From contig JACCLO010000004.1 in assembly GCA_029448655.1 (NCBI GenBank), forward strand, positions 4,650,001 to 4,714,000: a DNA stretch of 64,000 bases, in the 5' to 3' direction. Source of the stretch: Wolfiporia cocos (taxonomy: Eukaryota; Basidiomycota; Agaricomycetes; Polyporales; Phaeolaceae). The position numbers and the translations under genes were made by a program. This document shows positions 25,820-36,705 of the stretch, piece by piece (position 1 is the stretch's first letter; every line of letters starts with the position of its first letter). The notes beneath the pieces were generated by a model, which saw only the letters and a program-made list of their open reading frames with translations, was not told the DNA's origin and did no database searches.

Positions 25820-27364
25820 ATGGCTCCTGTACGCTCGAATGATCATCTATCGCGCCACAGTTCCGAAGATCAGACGACGAAGCAGGTAGTATTAACTTCT
25901 TGTAAGGCTATGGTTCACACTGACAAAGGTTCTAGCTGCCGTTAGTAAGTGGCTCTCAAAGCCCACGGAGGCACGGCCGCGGTCAGACGCCTTACGAGCG
26001 CCGGCATCGCGCTCAACGCACCGTCAAGCGGCAGGGTCCGCTTGCATTGGCGGACCTTGAGTCCGTTCGCAGGCTAGGTACTATTCTCGTCTTCTGTAAA
26101 AGTTTGTTTATCAACTATCTATTCACAGGTAAAGGCGCATACGGGCAAGTGTTACTTGCCCGTGTGCGGCGCGAGCCTGGTGGTCAAGAGCCATTCAGGG
26201 AACAGTATGCCCTGAAGGCCACCAGTAAGCGTTTCATTCGAAATTACGAGCGGGTACGTCGCACGAGCTCATGCAGACTTCACATCATAATATGATCTGA
26301 CGCGTCACTCAGGAGCACAAAGATAAGGGCATAGAGGTCAAGGCCGAGCGTAACACAGAGCGGAAGGCGCTCTCGCAACTCCCCTGGAACCCATTCATCA
26401 GCGGGCTTGTCGACGCGTTCGTCGACACCCGCAACTTCTACCTCCTACTCGAGCTGCAACCGTGCTGGTCCCTGCACCACTACATATACAAGCATGGCCC
26501 GCTATCGGCGACAGACGCGCGCTTCTATTTCGCGAACATCGCCCTCGCGCTCGAATTTTTACACTCGCATGGCATTGTTCACCGCGACATCAAGCCGGGC
26601 AACATCCTCTTCGGCGCGGATGGGTATGTATGCATCGGCGACTTTGGCAGCAGCGCGACAGTGGACTCCGAGTATGGCTGGGCCATACTCGGGACCCATG
26701 CGTATATGGCGCCGGAGGTGAACACAATGCCGCGCGTGCATCCCAAAGCGCGCGGGGCGGTCGACTGGTGGGCGGCGGCGGTCACTCTGTACGAGATGGC
26801 CACCCTTCGCGTGGTGCGTATGAATGCTTCTCGCGCTCGTTCTGCTGCTGATAAGGTGGATCTTAGCCATTCGGAGATAAGGACCTGGACGCCATGTACG
26901 CCAACGCGTACGCGCCGCTGATATGGCCCACTAATATCGACGTTGATCCTGAGCTCAAGGATCTCGTCGAGAAGATGCTGAGGTTCCAGCCATCTGAGAG
27001 GTATGGCTGGCTAGTGGTAAAGGAGGAGGGCGACGGCGTTGGCTATAACGACGAGGTGCGCATACACCCATTCATGCGCAAACTCGACTGGAAGCAGGTC
27101 GCCGAAAGGCGAGCTGAGGTATGTGCAATGCACTCGATAGCTTACTTAAGCTCACATCAATGTGGTTAGGCACCGTACGTCCCTCCACTGTACCCTGACC
27201 TAACGAAGGGGTACTATGGGAAGGGTCACCCGGCTCAGAAGGAGATCCCTGGTGTACACCAGGTGTCAGTCCCTTACCACCAGCGCGCAGACGACCGCAA
27301 CCATCGCCCAAGTACGAAGCAAGACGTCACGCGACGTCAAGAAGTCCTAACGGAGCGAGCCTGA
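25820..27364 (+). CDS. AGC-type serine/threonine protein kinase
   Basis: Protein kinase with the AGC-group layout. ATG 25820 gives MAPVRSNDHLS, followed by a basic Arg-rich N terminus. The Gly loop is LGKGAYGQVLLAR, the VAIK-type Lys lies in YALKATSKRFI, the catalytic loop is HGIVHRDIKPGN, and the Mg loop is IGDFGSSATV. The activation segment GTHAYMAPEV is followed by GAVDWWAAAVTLYEMA. The C lobe ends around LVEKMLRFQPSERYG and HPFMRKLDWKQV, and the AGC tail APYVPPLYPDLTKGYYG follows. At least five introns split it. No lipid-binding or regulatory domain is attached, and I cannot assign it to a named subfamily such as PKA, S6K or Sck. About 450 residues. Confidence 0.88.
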
Positions 27365-28389
27365 GACCCCCATGGTTCGTGCGTAGTTTGTGATTTATTT
27401 TGTGTTCTATCGATACCAGTGCTGTACTACACTATACCTGCACCTTATCACATCTCTAGCAGCTCTTGCAATGTAACAACAATCGAAATCCGCGGTGACG
27501 TGCAAGATATCAGATTCTATTTTCTTTGTCCCTGGAAAGTGTATTCGCTCATATATGTGGCTCTCGTACATATCTGTCCTAAACTGCTTTTGTTCGCTCG
27601 CAACGCGCGCTCACACGCCGCAGTCTCCGTCAGCCCTGCACGCCCCACGCCCGACACGTTAACAACCGTCCTCCATTCATGCAGACTTGCCAGCACACTT
27701 CCAACACATATGCGCCACAGAGAATGTGAAATACAAGTGCATCAAGACAGAACTCTCGTGATGCTTCCCAGAATGATTGTGGAACCAAGACGATTGCGAG
27801 CGGTGTCATCGTTCTGCCAAAGGTATCACTGCACGGAGTCAAGTGTACGCTGGATCTAAGTAGACCTATGACTCACCGGAGACGCAAACGGCGGATGATG
27901 TAGTACGGGAACCACCAGATAATCAATTGCCGAGTAACTTTCGCGTCTCTGCAACTTGATACAAGTCCACGGCCACGCATCGAGTCGCCCTAGATCGCAT
28001 GGTTACAGTATGTCAATAACTGCGCACGGCTGCACGCTTTGATTTCAGATGAATTGTGTCGTAATTTCCATGCGGGTCACTAGAGCTTGTCGAGCCGCTA
28101 GCTTGTCGACGCGTGTTGATATCTGTAAAGTTAGGGCGGCCATATGGCTTATTCCAGATCCAGATTATCTCTGGCTGCGCGCCGACCACAGAGCACATCA
28201 AGGCCTGTTTTCCTTCATCGAGGCTACGACTGATATGACGACGGCTCGCTGGATTTCCCATTTGGGAACTTTCTGAACTAGCATCGGCAGAGTGTACAAG
28301 CCCGCTTCCTGTTAGCGGCCTATAGGAACGAGATTTAAATGTGAAATCGCACAAACGGATGCCCCGAGCACGACTGAACTCACCGATTA
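27365..28389. other. Gene-poor stretch after the AGC kinase
   Basis: About 1 kb with no recognisable gene. The first few hundred bases should contain the kinase 3' UTR. Confidence 0.35.
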
Positions 28390-28625
28390 TCCGAAGGTTG
28401 ACTCGGTCGAAACATTCTCCGGAAGACCCTGGCACGCTGACAAAGCTAAGTATGGTGGATCTAGGTACGTACGCGGACGACATCCATACGACCACAGAAA
28501 TGCTGGCGAACTCCCTTCCGAGGGATCTGAACCTAATCTATAAAATGATGAGGCTGAACCCCATCACCGGGAAGAGAGGCTGTTATGTCTTTATATCGAG
28601 TGCTGCTGTACCTCTCCCGGAATAA
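28390..28625 (+). pseudogene. Truncated, internally deleted GNAT acetyltransferase copy
   Basis: This stretch resembles both ends of the GNAT gene at 51621-52387 but lacks its middle. The left part reads DIHTTTEMLANSLPRDLNLI, matching DIHTAAEMLADALPRDPNLI there. The right part reads LNPITGKRGCYVFIS, matching RNPISGTKGSYVFIM, and both end in a short tail with Glu before the stop. Similarity extends upstream of the coding start at DNA level (AAACATTCTCCGGAAGACCC against AAGCATTCTCTGCAGGACCC). About 580 nt, including the acetyl-CoA binding core, are missing at a junction near 28540-28556, so the product could not be an active acetyltransferase. It most likely arose by duplication and deletion, perhaps from a paralogue outside the window. 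Confidence 0.75.
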
Positions 28626-29512
28626 GCACAATGTCATATCAGTCTAGTTGGAGCTCGCCGTCTCCTTGGATAGCATTGCCGCACATAACCCAACGATGGG
28701 TACATCACCTGGTGGCACAAGCAATGGAAAGCGTTATCTTGGAGCAAGGATCGTCCACAGATCGGTCGAATTGTCCTGGGGAAAGTTAGTCATGACGCAC
28801 TGACCGCGCTCCAGCTGCAATAACATGCGCATATACAGACTGTATCCGGCGGTGCTTATGCAAAGGCAACACATTCACTGCTAGATGAGCGATATCTGCA
28901 GCATATATTGACCTGCGTAATGGCAGAGTCACGGTGTTGGCCCATTTGACTGACAGTATGGCGCGCCCGCCGCCTTCTCGCTTGCACCCTCTGCGTCTTA
29001 TCACCACCATCGCGCGATGCGATGGCGGCCACGACACGTCAGCGACAATAACTCGACCATACTAACGCGCCGGATCAGCATTACTTGGGGGACAACGACG
29101 CACCGGGGATTACGCCTCAGCATGCAGTAGAGCGTCGACCCTGCCCCCACTGCAACTCGGAATATCAGGGCGGTCGGCGCAGGTACAGTCCCAGCAAGCC
29201 CCTTATACGAGTGTCAAAATGCAAGGCGCGATGCTCAGCGACCACAGCGGCGAGCGACCACAGTCCGAACAAGCGCAACTCCAAACGATTAGAGCGACTG
29301 TCAAGCACGACGACTGACCGTGGCATCGCCTATCGTGCAGCCGACGTACTTGTGCGTACTCTCGACATGAATACAAGCAATGTTCATCTGCACTGCTGGA
29401 GTAAAAGTGACGGTTCAATAATGCCGCCCGTCGGCGCTGGAATATTGGGCGCCTATTCTGTGTGGGAGGCTCATACAATGCCGGCACGGCGATTACTGTG
29501 CCGGTCTGTGAC

Positions 29513-29548
29513 GGCGACACAGATGGCGACACAGACGGCGACACAGAC
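29513..29548. repeat. 12-bp tandem repeat, three units
   Basis: Three consecutive copies of GGCGACACAGAY. The unit is a multiple of three, so an overlapping reading frame shows Ala-Thr-Gln repeats, but no gene is supported there. Confidence 0.8.
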
Positions 29549-30481
29549 GGGATAGCGGACACACAACAAAGCGACCGATTACATGTACTGTAACCTGCAT
29601 CGTGCAGCGGCACCAAATTGTTAATTGCGACAATTCTGACCTCCTGGCTCAAAGTCCCGTGGCATCCGACTATACACCATTCTGCACTGACACATTACAA
29701 CATGGGATATTCTACCTCTAGGTGAGAATCAACGGCCGCCGCACCATTTGCATTTGCATACAGATGGTCAAGATTGCAGAAGTAACTCCGCACTTCCGGC
29801 CGCGCTTCCATCGCGCTAATTGTTCAGTTCAAAACGGTGCCCGGTCGCAGACAGGTACGAGCTGTAGAACTGATTTCCATCGCTGAAGATCTGCAGGTTC
29901 AGCTTAGGTCAAACACCTTGCCTGAGTGCCGGCTTGATCTAGCCCGATTAAGTATCGAACAGCCACCTACGTAATTTGTTCCAAGACCTCAGGGAGGGCG
30001 GGTTGGTAAGTTGCAAAAACTTTGGTCTTACATGACATCTCCGTTAATAGGAGTCCGGACTCCTCGAGTGGTCATCGCATATGTGTAGGTCCGTCAACAT
30101 CGCACGAATGATGCGATGCCAATGGCCCGGCCACTGACCCACAAAAATGATCTACCCCAAAATCCGAGCCCGGCCAAGCCCAAGTCTCGATGGACATCCC
30201 ATGGAAGACAATAGCGTGCTGGATAGGGGAGAATCCCACCTAGCGATTCGTAGCCTCGTGGCCGAGAACGGCGGTGGCGCGCGTCTGGTGTGCGATCGAT
30301 CTGTGGCAAGCGTCATCGCGTTGACGCTAGCTCCTGGGTGATCGCGGGTCCCTGCTTGGGGTTCCGGCTTCAAGTTCTGCAAGTGCGAGGTACGCGCGGG
30401 TACACGACCAATTGTGTAGACCCCGCGGCTGAAATCTGCAAGCTGAACGAGCGGGTGATTGATTCAAGTCACTGAAGACAA

Positions 30482-30537
30482 AATTGTCTGGGCTTGCCCG
30501 ATCACCGACATCCGTCAGTGAATCGGGCTGAACAATT
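30482..30537. repeat. Imperfect inverted repeat
   Basis: The left arm begins AATTGTCTGGG and ends CCCGATCACCGAC. The right arm, read on the other strand, is AATTGTTCAGCCCGATTCAC plus TGAC. The arms are about 24-28 bp with small gaps around a 4-nt loop. It could form a hairpin or be the remnant of a small inverted-repeat element. Confidence 0.55.
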
Positions 30538-31164
30538 CTTCATTTTTGCCGTTAATCACACAGGTGGCAGACGCGTGATAGGCAACAATAGAAGTACACA
30601 TTTTATATTTTAACGAGCGGTCTGAGCCGCGTAAGGCGGCGGCGTAACGGCTTCGTGGCTGCTGATACACCTACAACGTACATGTACCTACGGTTGCTAT
30701 AGACTATCGCGCGGGTGCGGCCGCGCGTGCGTACACCCCAATATGTGCGCAGCGGGCTTGGCGTGCGTGCGCAGGACTACCGGTACAATTCATTATAGCG
30801 TGGTGACGAAAGAGGGGCGCGGCGGCGGCCGGTGTCCGTAGATGCAAATGAGGGTCTATCTGACAATGTCGTGGGCAAGCGTGTGCGATTCCCGATGCCA
30901 CGGGAGAGCGATACAACAGTAGGGCGGTCCTATTGAAATCAAATAGGTCAGTTATAATTGCAGGGAAGAAGCACGGACAAGAAAAAAAAAACTCACGAAG
31001 GAGGTCGGCGTGCCTTGAAGATAGCAAATTATAATAAGATTATGTGAACGCGGATTCAAGAGAAGTCGAAGGCGAAGGCAAAAAACCAAACTCATTTTGA
31101 ATACTTTAAATGCTGCGTCGGCCGTCACGCGAATCAATTGGAGGAGCCATCGTGTGTGCATGCA

Positions 31165-32440
31165 TTACTTGCTCCGTCCGCGCGGTGTGCGAAAGCTGTC
31201 CTGCATGAATAACCGCGAGTTGCCCTGGCCGAGAGTGGGGGCGGACGTGGAGTGTCCGAGCCGGCGCGTCGTGCGATCCCGTCCGCGCGGTGGATTCCGC
31301 GGAACCTCCCACACGACCTGCTCGCCCTTGTCCTTGTAATACTCCTCGTCCGGGTCGAACACTGTCGGGGACGTCGCAGCGGAGAGCGGGTCGTGCGGCG
31401 CGAGCATCTCGACCTCCTGCTCGCGCTCGTAGTCGTCATCGTCGCTGTCGTTACCCGCCTCGGACTCAGAGTCGGACGTGTACGCGCCACTGTAGCCCTC
31501 GGAAGCGCGCCCACGGCGCCAGCGGCCGTACCATCGTCCGAGGAAGATCTTGATCTCCGCGCCCATGCCGAGATACTCGACGTTGCGCGCAATGCCCTCC
31601 CACGAGAGCGTGCCGTCGTCGAGCGCGTCCTCGATATACGAGGTCGAGCCAAAGTATATGTAATGCACGAGAAGGCGGAAGGATGCGGGGTCTGGCACGG
31701 GGAGCAAGATCGATGGGTGCGTCGGTGAGGAGGGGAGCAGACTTGGGAACAGCGGGGCGCGTTGCGGGGCGGCGCCGCTCGTAGAAGACGGGCGCGAGGA
31801 GATGGGGGACGCCGAGGAGCCGTCGATGAGATCGAACGGTGACGCGCCGCTCAAAAGGCCCCTGAGGAGGGCAGAGTGCGCACACAGGTAGTCCATGTGT
31901 AGCTAGAGCGTATTCAGAAATGATTCGTGCATGGAAGCGAATGGTCCGTGCGTACCTGCATGACCATCCGCGGGGTCGGGCGGGGAGCAGGCTCCTCGGC
32001 CTGTTGCGAAAGGCCAAACTCACCGGCACCATGGCTAGGACCTGGTGCAACGCCTGTCTCCGTGGGTACAGCAGCTTTTGTATCCAGGGGAACAACTGAC
32101 GTGGATGTCAGATATATCAATGTGTGCTGCCGAACAACGTACCTATGGTGCAATCTGACGTCTCCGGCTTGCTCCAGTAGTGGGAGGCAAGGCGGCGGAG
32201 CTGGTCAATGATGTACTCAAGCGGGACATCGGCGAGCGCGGGCGGAGGGAAGGGACGGGGAACGAAGGGGAAACCGTGCATTGTCCGGCGGGGCGCTCTG
32301 CGAGAAGAAGAGGGAGACGGCCCTGAGCTGAGGGAGCACGGTAACGTGAACTGCTCAGCGTTCCGGGAGCTCTGGAATCGGGGAGCGGGATGGCCCTGTC
32401 TTTTAGCAGCGCAGTGGCTGTTATTGTCTGCCGGAGACAT
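31165..32440 (-). CDS. clp1: Clp1-like (clampless1 family) protein
   Basis: Resembles the Clp1 family of mushroom fungi. In Coprinopsis cinerea, clp1 is needed for clamp-cell formation and lies downstream of the A mating-type homeodomain proteins. Three exons (32440-32143, 32095-31956, 31902-31165) give an exact frame of 391 residues. A Pro-rich N terminus (FVPRPFPPPALADVP) leads into YIIDQLRRLASHYWSKPETS and DCTIVVPL. A region with BTB-like features follows: LHMDYLCAHSALLRGLLSGA, then LLPVPDPASFRLLVHYIYFG. The family core GIARNVEYLGMGAEIKIFLG comes next, and the tail is acidic then Arg-rich (GRDRTTRRLGHS). The biochemical function of the family is unknown. Start ATG 32440 is the first in frame; MHGFPF, 53 codons later, is an alternative. 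Identification rests on remembered family features. Confidence 0.68.
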
Positions 32441-35400
32441 ATGCCAATTGTTTTCGGGTATGTGCGTGCGTATGAAGTGGGCGCTGCGTCCAGTGCGGTC
32501 CCCTGATATGGCAGCCTCGTTCCAGGCGTGAGGCAGTCTAAAACAATTGTCAAGTAGTGTAGCTGGCGGTGAGGAGTAGGAGACTGGTGCCGAGTGTTAC
32601 AGTGTACGTTCCGATGAGCGGGGCGGGGCACAGCAAATATCAGGTCATATTATATACAATCTAAAACGCAACGCAGTTGCCGACAGAGCAAGACATATAT
32701 GGGCAAACGGCGACAAGGCGACGAGGGTGTAAAGCGAAATATGCATCAAACACATTTCTCCTATTCCGCGCCCGACAGGCGCCCGCGAAATGTGGACAGC
32801 GCCTATCGCCGTTGCCGACCGTGCTTATTGTTCTCTCCCGCACGAGATCCTCATGTCAACCACACGCTTCGAGACACTGCACACTGCAGACCCACTCCTC
32901 TTTGCGCACACCGAAGTATCCACCCGCTTAGCATGCAGCGTCACAATAAGCATCATTGCGCAGGGCGCGCTCTGGATCTCAGCACGCTCCGAGCATGCGT
33001 CTCATTTGCGTACGAACGTACTTCATTTCGCTAGTACGCAGTAGCTTCAATCGGCCGTGGCGGATCTGGCCTCGGGAATCGCTCTCTCGAACAGGCATGA
33101 CTGCATCGCCCCGCGACCGCACCCAGCCACATTGACTGTTATCCACTATGGTGTTAATAGGATTAGAAGTATGTCAGCCTTCGCGTTACGGCACCAGGAT
33201 CCCACTGCGCACCAAATGCCTCCGTTCGGAGCAGACGATCGGCTGCAGCCCGGCGGAGGATCTCTGCACGGCTTCGCACGGTGCGGCTGGGCAGCGCGCC
33301 CAACAAACCTTCTCTGAAAGGCCGGCTTCGGAAGCTGATACTTTCGAGGACTGATGATGCGCGTGCGATCCGAGCCGCAGTGCTGCCATGGCGGGGGCCA
33401 GACCGAGCGCCTTCGGTACGGGTGTGGTTGACGGCTATCCTGCCCATGGCGACTGATGGAGATATTCCCCGTGCGTCAAAAAATCCCTCGCCCTGTAACA
33501 GAAGCGGTGAAGAAAAAATTCGCACGCACAGGTAAGGAGCTTCACCGTGTCATGTAGAGTCAGCGGCCGAGGACAAGCGGACGCCGGGAAAAGAGACAAT
33601 AGCGGTCTGCAATGCATGTTGCGTATTCCGGAGTGAAGCACTTCCTGAGAGTCAATGTGGTTTAGAATGCTCCGGCGCAAGCCGTCTTCGATTCGTAATG
33701 ATGAGATCTTTGCTCCGGCTCTCACGACGGCGGCGGCGACGGCGACGACATGTCACAATCGCTCGCCGGCGGTACCCGACAAAGGCCAGGATGAAATTGA
33801 AACGGACGTTGCATCACGTCGATGACATATATCAGTTACGCATGATGTGTGGACGCATGTGTATAGGGACGATCATTTAACGTCACCATAACCACAGCCC
33901 GCACGTCTACTTGCACATGCAGAGCACGCACCAGTGAGTGGTATGAATTGTTCAATCGCAGTAACAAACGCGCACGACCTTCAGTCGGAGGCACCTCGGA
34001 CGCTTGTTCTGACTTGCAATTCAGTAAGAGGGACGGCAGAAAGCTTCTTCATTGTTGTTGCCAGGGCGTGTGCTATACGCAGTGCGTACTAGACATAGCC
34101 AGCGTACGAACGGCCACTTTCCTTCTACAATAAGACGAGGTGAGCGCATAGATATGCCACACCGCTGGGTTTGAGACGTCACTGAATTTGGTATTTGAGA
34201 CAACGCAGGATTTGTAGCACCGCAAAATTTGAGTGATGAGCCAGGTGAGCTGGCCTGGAAAATATGTCACAGTGGCAGGAGCGATAGAAATTCTGACAGT
34301 GCAGGAGCTTCTCGGCAAGGAGCGAATCTATCGTGCTCCGTTGCGTAGCCCCGACTAGAACAGGCACAGCGCGACCGCACAGCTAGCGTAGTTGGCTGCT
34401 GCCACAATATCCAGAGTTTCCTCGTCTTCGGAGAGCATTTTTGAAATTAGCCTAAAGAATTACGAGATGCCTACATTCCTAAAGAGGGCTGCTCACCTCA
34501 TGTGCAGTACTAGTGTAGCTGCGTATGTTACGGAGAAGGAAATGCGGAGGCCCTCCGAAGCATGCAGAATGCACGGCGTGAGATTCAAACACCACGCTGC
34601 AGTATCAAAGTCCGGAAGTGTGGTTTGTGCAACTGCGTGACGGGCACGGCGCTAGCAGGGACCAGGAAGGCCTGCCAACAGATCAGAAAGCAAGCGAAAC
34701 GACCACAGTAGCACACACAGTCTCAGGAACGCGTCGCGTCGGGCTGCACTGCTGCGCCTGAGCTTACAGCACGCGTCGGGCCCGCCTCGCGCAGTGGCGC
34801 GCGGTGCTCCGCGCGTCCTCCGCGGCGCTTCTGCCCTATACCAGCTGCGTTAGCGTCAGGTACGCGGCATAGCGTCCGGGAAACCACGCCATCTTTTATC
34901 TCTGTGATTAGATTCAGGATTCAGGCTTCAGCCTTTCATAGCCGGTCCACATCGCGTGCTGAATCTGGCGAAGTGCGAAGCACCTCGGGGAACGCCTTTG
35001 GCTTCGCATCCGGACTCTCGCGGGCGATTGGCATGGATGGCGGAAGGAACAAGGCATCGATAATCAAGCTGGCAGGGGTAGGCTGCTGCTGACGAAGCTC
35101 GGTGCTAGAGACACGAGTGCGTAAGATTGGTCTGGTGTTGTGGCAAGTGGGCGTCTTCGATGGTTGAAACGGCTTGGGGTGGGTAGGCGCAGCAATATTG
35201 GGTCGGCATCCCCCAAAGGAGGTGTGCTTGGTGAACTCATGGCGGCTGAAAGACAAAAGCGAAAGGAACGCGGATGGAGCAGGCTATGATCCACATGGGA
35301 ATGCATCATAAACGCAGAACGTGGTTTGAGAGCCAGGGCACCGCGACAAGCGAAGCCTGCTGGTGCGCTACTGCCTAATGAGCATCGCGGTTGATGTCAG

Positions 35401-36173
35401 CAGCCGATCGACTACGGAGCATCGAAGGGGCAGCCGTAGCAGCATCAGCAGCATGCTGCTGGCGCAGTTTGTCGAGCACTTTAGCACAGAATGGATCCGG
35501 CGATACGGAGGTCGGGCTCACTGCAGCCCATCGCTAAGCAAAAGGCGGGATGCTCTAGAGCGTGAATGGTGCAGCCTGCGCGCGATGTCATGTCATGCGA
35601 CTGGACGGCCAGCATTTTTCGGGATGTGTCACTTGGTGAGCATTTTTGACATACGCACATACACAGCCTTGACATGTGCATACGGTCTGCAAAGACTTCT
35701 TTTACCCGAGAAATGGACGAGCTGCTTTTTGTTGACTAATAGAAGCCAGCCAGAGCAGGGAGCCGTGCAATGGAGCCGTGTCGCGGTCACGCCCGAATGC
35801 CGACACCGCCATGGCTGCGCCATTCCGTGCGACTCAGCACAACGGCCCGAGGACTGCGGAGGGTATCAGGGACTCAGAAGCTCTTGGGCAATTGCGATGA
35901 ATTGAACGAACCATTTAAGTGATTCTCGTGCGAGCGAAGAGGGTGCAGGCAATTCAACCCTTGCTCGAGAAAAGGCACGACATGCGGCATCTCACGATCG
36001 CAGCCAATTTCCGTGATATCCGCGCAGCGAGCCTTCACTGAGAATCAGAGATATAGAACATGCATGAAGCAGCACGCGACAACGGCTACTGCACAAGATG
36101 AATGTGGTGGGACAGTACTATTATGTGGCGTTAACCACAAGCCATCAACGCGGTTCGCTTTACGGCACTCACC
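32441..36173. other. Long gene-poor region upstream of clp1 and dad3
   Basis: 3.7 kb without a recognisable gene, between the divergent clp1 and dad3. Many short ORFs occur but none shows a known motif, except the Pro/Ser-rich pair near 34936-35240 listed separately. GC-rich simple runs occur near 33725-33750 (GGCGGCGACGGCGACGAC) and CAG/CTG-type clusters near 35430-35465. Part of the region may serve as an extended clp1 promoter. Confidence 0.35.
34936..35240 (-). other. Possible gene remnant, Pro/Ser-rich
   Basis: A minus-strand ATG at 35240 in a very good context (GCCGCCATGAG) opens MSSPSTPPLGDADPILLRLP and runs to a stop at 35064. An overlapping frame continues as LIIDALFLPPSMPIARES to a stop at 34936. 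The composition looks like the N terminus of a real fungal protein, but I recognise no family and find no convincing continuation. It may be a truncated gene. Confidence 0.22.
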
Positions 36174-36596
36174 ATGACCACAGCGCTTTCCGGCAGCACA
36201 GTCTTCAAAAACAACCCTTATGAGAACCATCCGGACCTATCTGAACTCGAGGCAGAGGTTCTCTGGCAGTACGCGAAGCTTTCGCAGAATATTAAAGAGG
36301 TGCGCATTGCCACAGACGCGTCGGTTCGCGGATCTGAGGAAACACGCGTTCAGCTGATTGCAGAGACACGCCGACTCAGCGAGGCTCCCGACGAGACGCT
36401 GCTGAAGAGACTGAGGGTGCTGGAGGTTAGGATGGGCCTGATGCTCACGCTGGTGAGTTGTGCGATAGTGGTCGGATCCAAGTGCAGCTGTGACCGTTTA
36501 CAGTTCAAAGCATCAGTGTGGGCGGTCATCAACGAACAGCCCGTTGACGAGTCTACCAACTTCGCGGATACCACTGCAGATGATACCAGGGGCTAG
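36174..36596 (+). CDS. DAD3: DASH/Dam1 complex subunit Dad3
   Basis: Small subunit of the fungal DASH (Dam1) complex that couples kinetochores to microtubule plus ends. Three exons (36174-36299, 36354-36452, 36504-36596) give 105 residues. The conserved core reads NPYENHPDLSELEAEVLWQY, KLSQNIKE joined to LIAETRRLSEAPDETLLKRL, VLEVRMGLMLTL and FKASVWAVINEQ, all diagnostic for Dad3. Both introns are multiples of three (54 and 51 nt) and have no in-frame stop, so an unspliced frame of 140 residues also exists. The spliced form matches the family; the unspliced one would insert 18 residues in the first helix. The gene converges with arpc1, whose stop is only 109 bp away. Confidence 0.95.
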   Translation: MTTALSGSTVFKNNPYENHPDLSELEAEVLWQYAKLSQNIKEVRIATDASVRGSEETRVQLIAETRRLSEAPDETLLKRLRVLEVRMGLMLTLVSCAIVVGSKCSCDRLQFKASVWAVINEQPVDESTNFADTTADDTRG

Positions 36597-36705
36597 AAAG
36601 GCTGGAAACAATACTCCCACATTATCAGGACTCCCGCCGTGGATTGTATCATTATTGTCCATGTGCTTCGATGCTACTCATACAGATTGTATCCATATAT
36701 ACGTT

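Larger units (their letters stand above)
28626..31164. other. Gene-poor stretch between the GNAT fragment and clp1
   Basis: 2.5 kb without a recognisable gene. ORFs such as the plus-strand one at 29085-29555 have no family signature or coding-like composition. It contains a short tandem repeat and an imperfect inverted repeat, listed separately. The part next to 31164 should include the clp1 3' UTR. Confidence 0.35.

Noticed and set aside
29085..29555. 156-codon plus-strand ORF ending in Ala-Thr-Gln repeats
   Set aside because: No start context, no domain, and its end is made by a short tandem repeat.
31134..31652. Arg/Ser-rich ORFs on both strands
   Set aside because: Composition shadows of the Clp1-like third exon, whose frame joins exactly with two upstream exons.
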